The notes beneath the pieces were generated by a model. It did not search any database, was not told the DNA's origin, and worked only from the letters and a program-made list of their open reading frames with translations. A stretch of DNA of 13,819 bases from an uncultured Pseudomonas sp. (GTDB lineage Bacteria; Pseudomonadota; Gammaproteobacteria; Pseudomonadales; Pseudomonadaceae): NCBI GenBank assembly GCA_943914515.1, contig CALUCI010000153.1, positions 1 through 13,819 on the forward strand, given 5' to 3'. The translations under genes and the position numbers were made by a program. Shown here piece after piece: positions 12,768 to 13,819 of this stretch; position 1 is the first letter of the stretch; every line of letters starts with the position of its first letter.

Positions 12768-13819
12768 GTGAAGAACTGGACATTGCGCCAACGGATCCTG
12801 GCAAGTTTTGCAGTGATCATCGCCATCATGTCGTTGATGGTCATTGCCGCCTACTCGCGGTTGATTGCCATTGAGACCAGCGAAGAAGCGGTCCGCACCG
12901 ACAGCATTCCCGGTGTCTACTACAGCTCGATGATCCGCAGTGCCTGGGTCGACAGCTACGTCCTGACCCAGCAACTGGTCGGCCTGACCAACCAGCGTGA
13001 GCTCACCGACGCCGACCTGGCGTTGTACAAGAGCTACGAAGAACGTCTGCACCAGCAAATGGCCAACTACCAGAAGACCATGAGCGATGCCGAAGACGCC
13101 GCCAACTTCGACGAATTCAAGAACATGGTCCAGGGCTACCAGCAGACCCTGAGCAGCGTGCTGGCCGCCTACGACAAAAAGGACTACCCCGAGGCGCAGC
13201 GCCTGCTGACGGAAAACCTGACGCCGTCGTGGTCCGAAGGGCGCAAGCACCTCAACCTGCTGATCGACTGGAACCGCCGCTACGCCGACCACGCCACCGA
13301 CAACATCGTCGCTGCCGTGGCCACCGCCAAGCTGAGCATGATGGTTTCGCTGGTGCTCGCGGTGATCGCCGCCGCCATCTGCGGCTTGCTGCTGATGCGG
13401 GTCATCACCGAGCCGATGCAACGTATCGTCCGGGCCCTCGAAACCCTGCGCGGTGGCGATCTGAGCGTGCGCATGAACCTGGCGCGCAACGACGAATTCA
13501 ACGCCGTGGAAAGCGGCTTCAACGAGATGGTCAGCGAACTGACCGGCCTGGTCTCCCAGGCGCAGCGCTCGTCGGTGCAGGTCACTACCTCGGTCACGGA
13601 AATCGCCGCCACCTCCAAGCAGCAGCAGGCCACCGCCACCGAAACCGCTGCCACCACCACCGAGATCGGCGCGACCTCGCGGGAAATCGCCGCGACCTCG
13701 CGCGATCTGGTGCGCACCATGACCGAAGTGACCTCCGCCGCCGACCAGGCCTCGGTGCTCGCCGGTTCCGGGCAGCAAGGGCTGGCGCGCATGGAAGAGA
13801 CCATGCACCAGGTGATGGG
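12768..13819 (+). CDS. wspA: WspA-like methyl-accepting chemoreceptor (3' end cut by window)
   Basis: This is the N-terminal 350 residues of a membrane chemoreceptor resembling WspA, which signals surface contact through the Wsp system to the diguanylate cyclase WspR. The order is a short cytoplasmic start (VKNWTLRQRI), TM1 at about 11-29, a periplasmic four-helix-bundle-type sensor (about 35-187, with TDSIPGVYYSSMIRSAWVDS), TM2 at about 190-210, HAMP (about 211-265, ITEPMQRIVRALETLRGGDL), and the beginning of the signalling helix with repeats such as EIAATSKQQQATATE and EIGATSREIAATSRDL. The GTG start at 12768 follows GAGGG at normal spacing, and the homologous protein starts at the same KNWTLRQ. 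The C-terminal hairpin tip lies beyond the edge. Another MCP subfamily is possible, but the N-terminus closely recalls WspA. Confidence 0.83.
   Translation, partial: MKNWTLRQRILASFAVIIAIMSLMVIAAYSRLIAIETSEEAVRTDSIPGVYYSSMIRSAWVDSYVLTQQLVGLTNQRELTDADLALYKSYEERLHQQMANYQKTMSDAEDAANFDEFKNMVQGYQQTLSSVLAAYDKKDYPEAQRLLTENLTPSWSEGRKHLNLLIDWNRRYADHATDNIVAAVATAKLSMMVSLVLAVIAAAICGLLLMRVITEPMQRIVRALETLRGGDLSVRMNLARNDEFNAVESGFNEMVSELTGLVSQAQRSSVQVTTSVTEIAATSKQQQATATETAATTTEIGATSREIAATSRDLVRTMTEVTSAADQASVLAGSGQQGLARMEETMHQVM

Noticed and set aside
12549..13808. 419-codon open frame on the minus strand opposite DUF533 and wspA
   Set aside because: It is antisense to a clear chemoreceptor gene with recognisable TM, HAMP and helical signalling motifs. 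The translation is Gly/Asp/Val-rich low-complexity text typical of GC-rich shadow frames, and it has no recognised family motif.

Overview
The window looks like chromosomal DNA from a Pseudomonas of the fluorescens/putida lineage. This rests on high GC, long antisense shadow frames, REP palindromes of the pseudomonad GTAGGAG type, a WspA-like chemoreceptor, and a YdcS/PatD pair close to known gammaproteobacterial versions. I see no rRNA, tRNA, CRISPR array, insertion sequence or phage gene. It reads as ordinary metabolic and regulatory chromosome rather than a mobile island.

Layout. From position 1 to about 10,421 every gene lies on the minus strand and is read from right to left. First comes a complete trans-4-hydroxy-L-proline (Hyp) pathway: an APC-family permease (10421-8781), hydroxyproline 2-epimerase (8736-7810), a dihydrodipicolinate-synthase-like pyrroline-4-hydroxy-2-carboxylate deaminase (7690-6743), 2-oxoglutarate-semialdehyde dehydrogenase (6662-5085) and an FAD-dependent D-hydroxyproline dehydrogenase (5081-3828). 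Together they would import Hyp and convert it to 2-oxoglutarate. A divergently transcribed PAS-AraC regulator (10922-11695, plus strand) sits across a 500-bp control region and is the likely pathway regulator.

Further left, still on the minus strand, are a LysR regulator (3719-2793), gamma-aminobutyraldehyde dehydrogenase PatD (2675-1212) and a YdcS-type polyamine-binding protein (1114 to the window edge, lacking only its extreme C-terminus). This is a putrescine/polyamine uptake and oxidation module placed directly after the Hyp genes.

To the right on the plus strand are a YebE-like DUF533/TerB-fold protein (11944-12630) and the 5' two thirds of a WspA-like methyl-accepting protein (12768 to the window end), normally the first gene of the wsp surface-sensing/c-di-GMP operon.

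The most informative non-coding signals are these. A strong intrinsic terminator followed by a second hairpin lies inside the Hyp operon, between deaminase and semialdehyde dehydrogenase. A head-to-head REP pair lies between epimerase and deaminase. An 11-bp-arm perfect palindrome is built over the LysR stop codon, where an operator for the patD promoter would be expected. Repeated ATTGGC-type sites lie in the permease/AraC intergenic region. I found no clearly new multi-gene system. The interest lies in regulatory architecture and in the Hyp/polyamine gene linkage.
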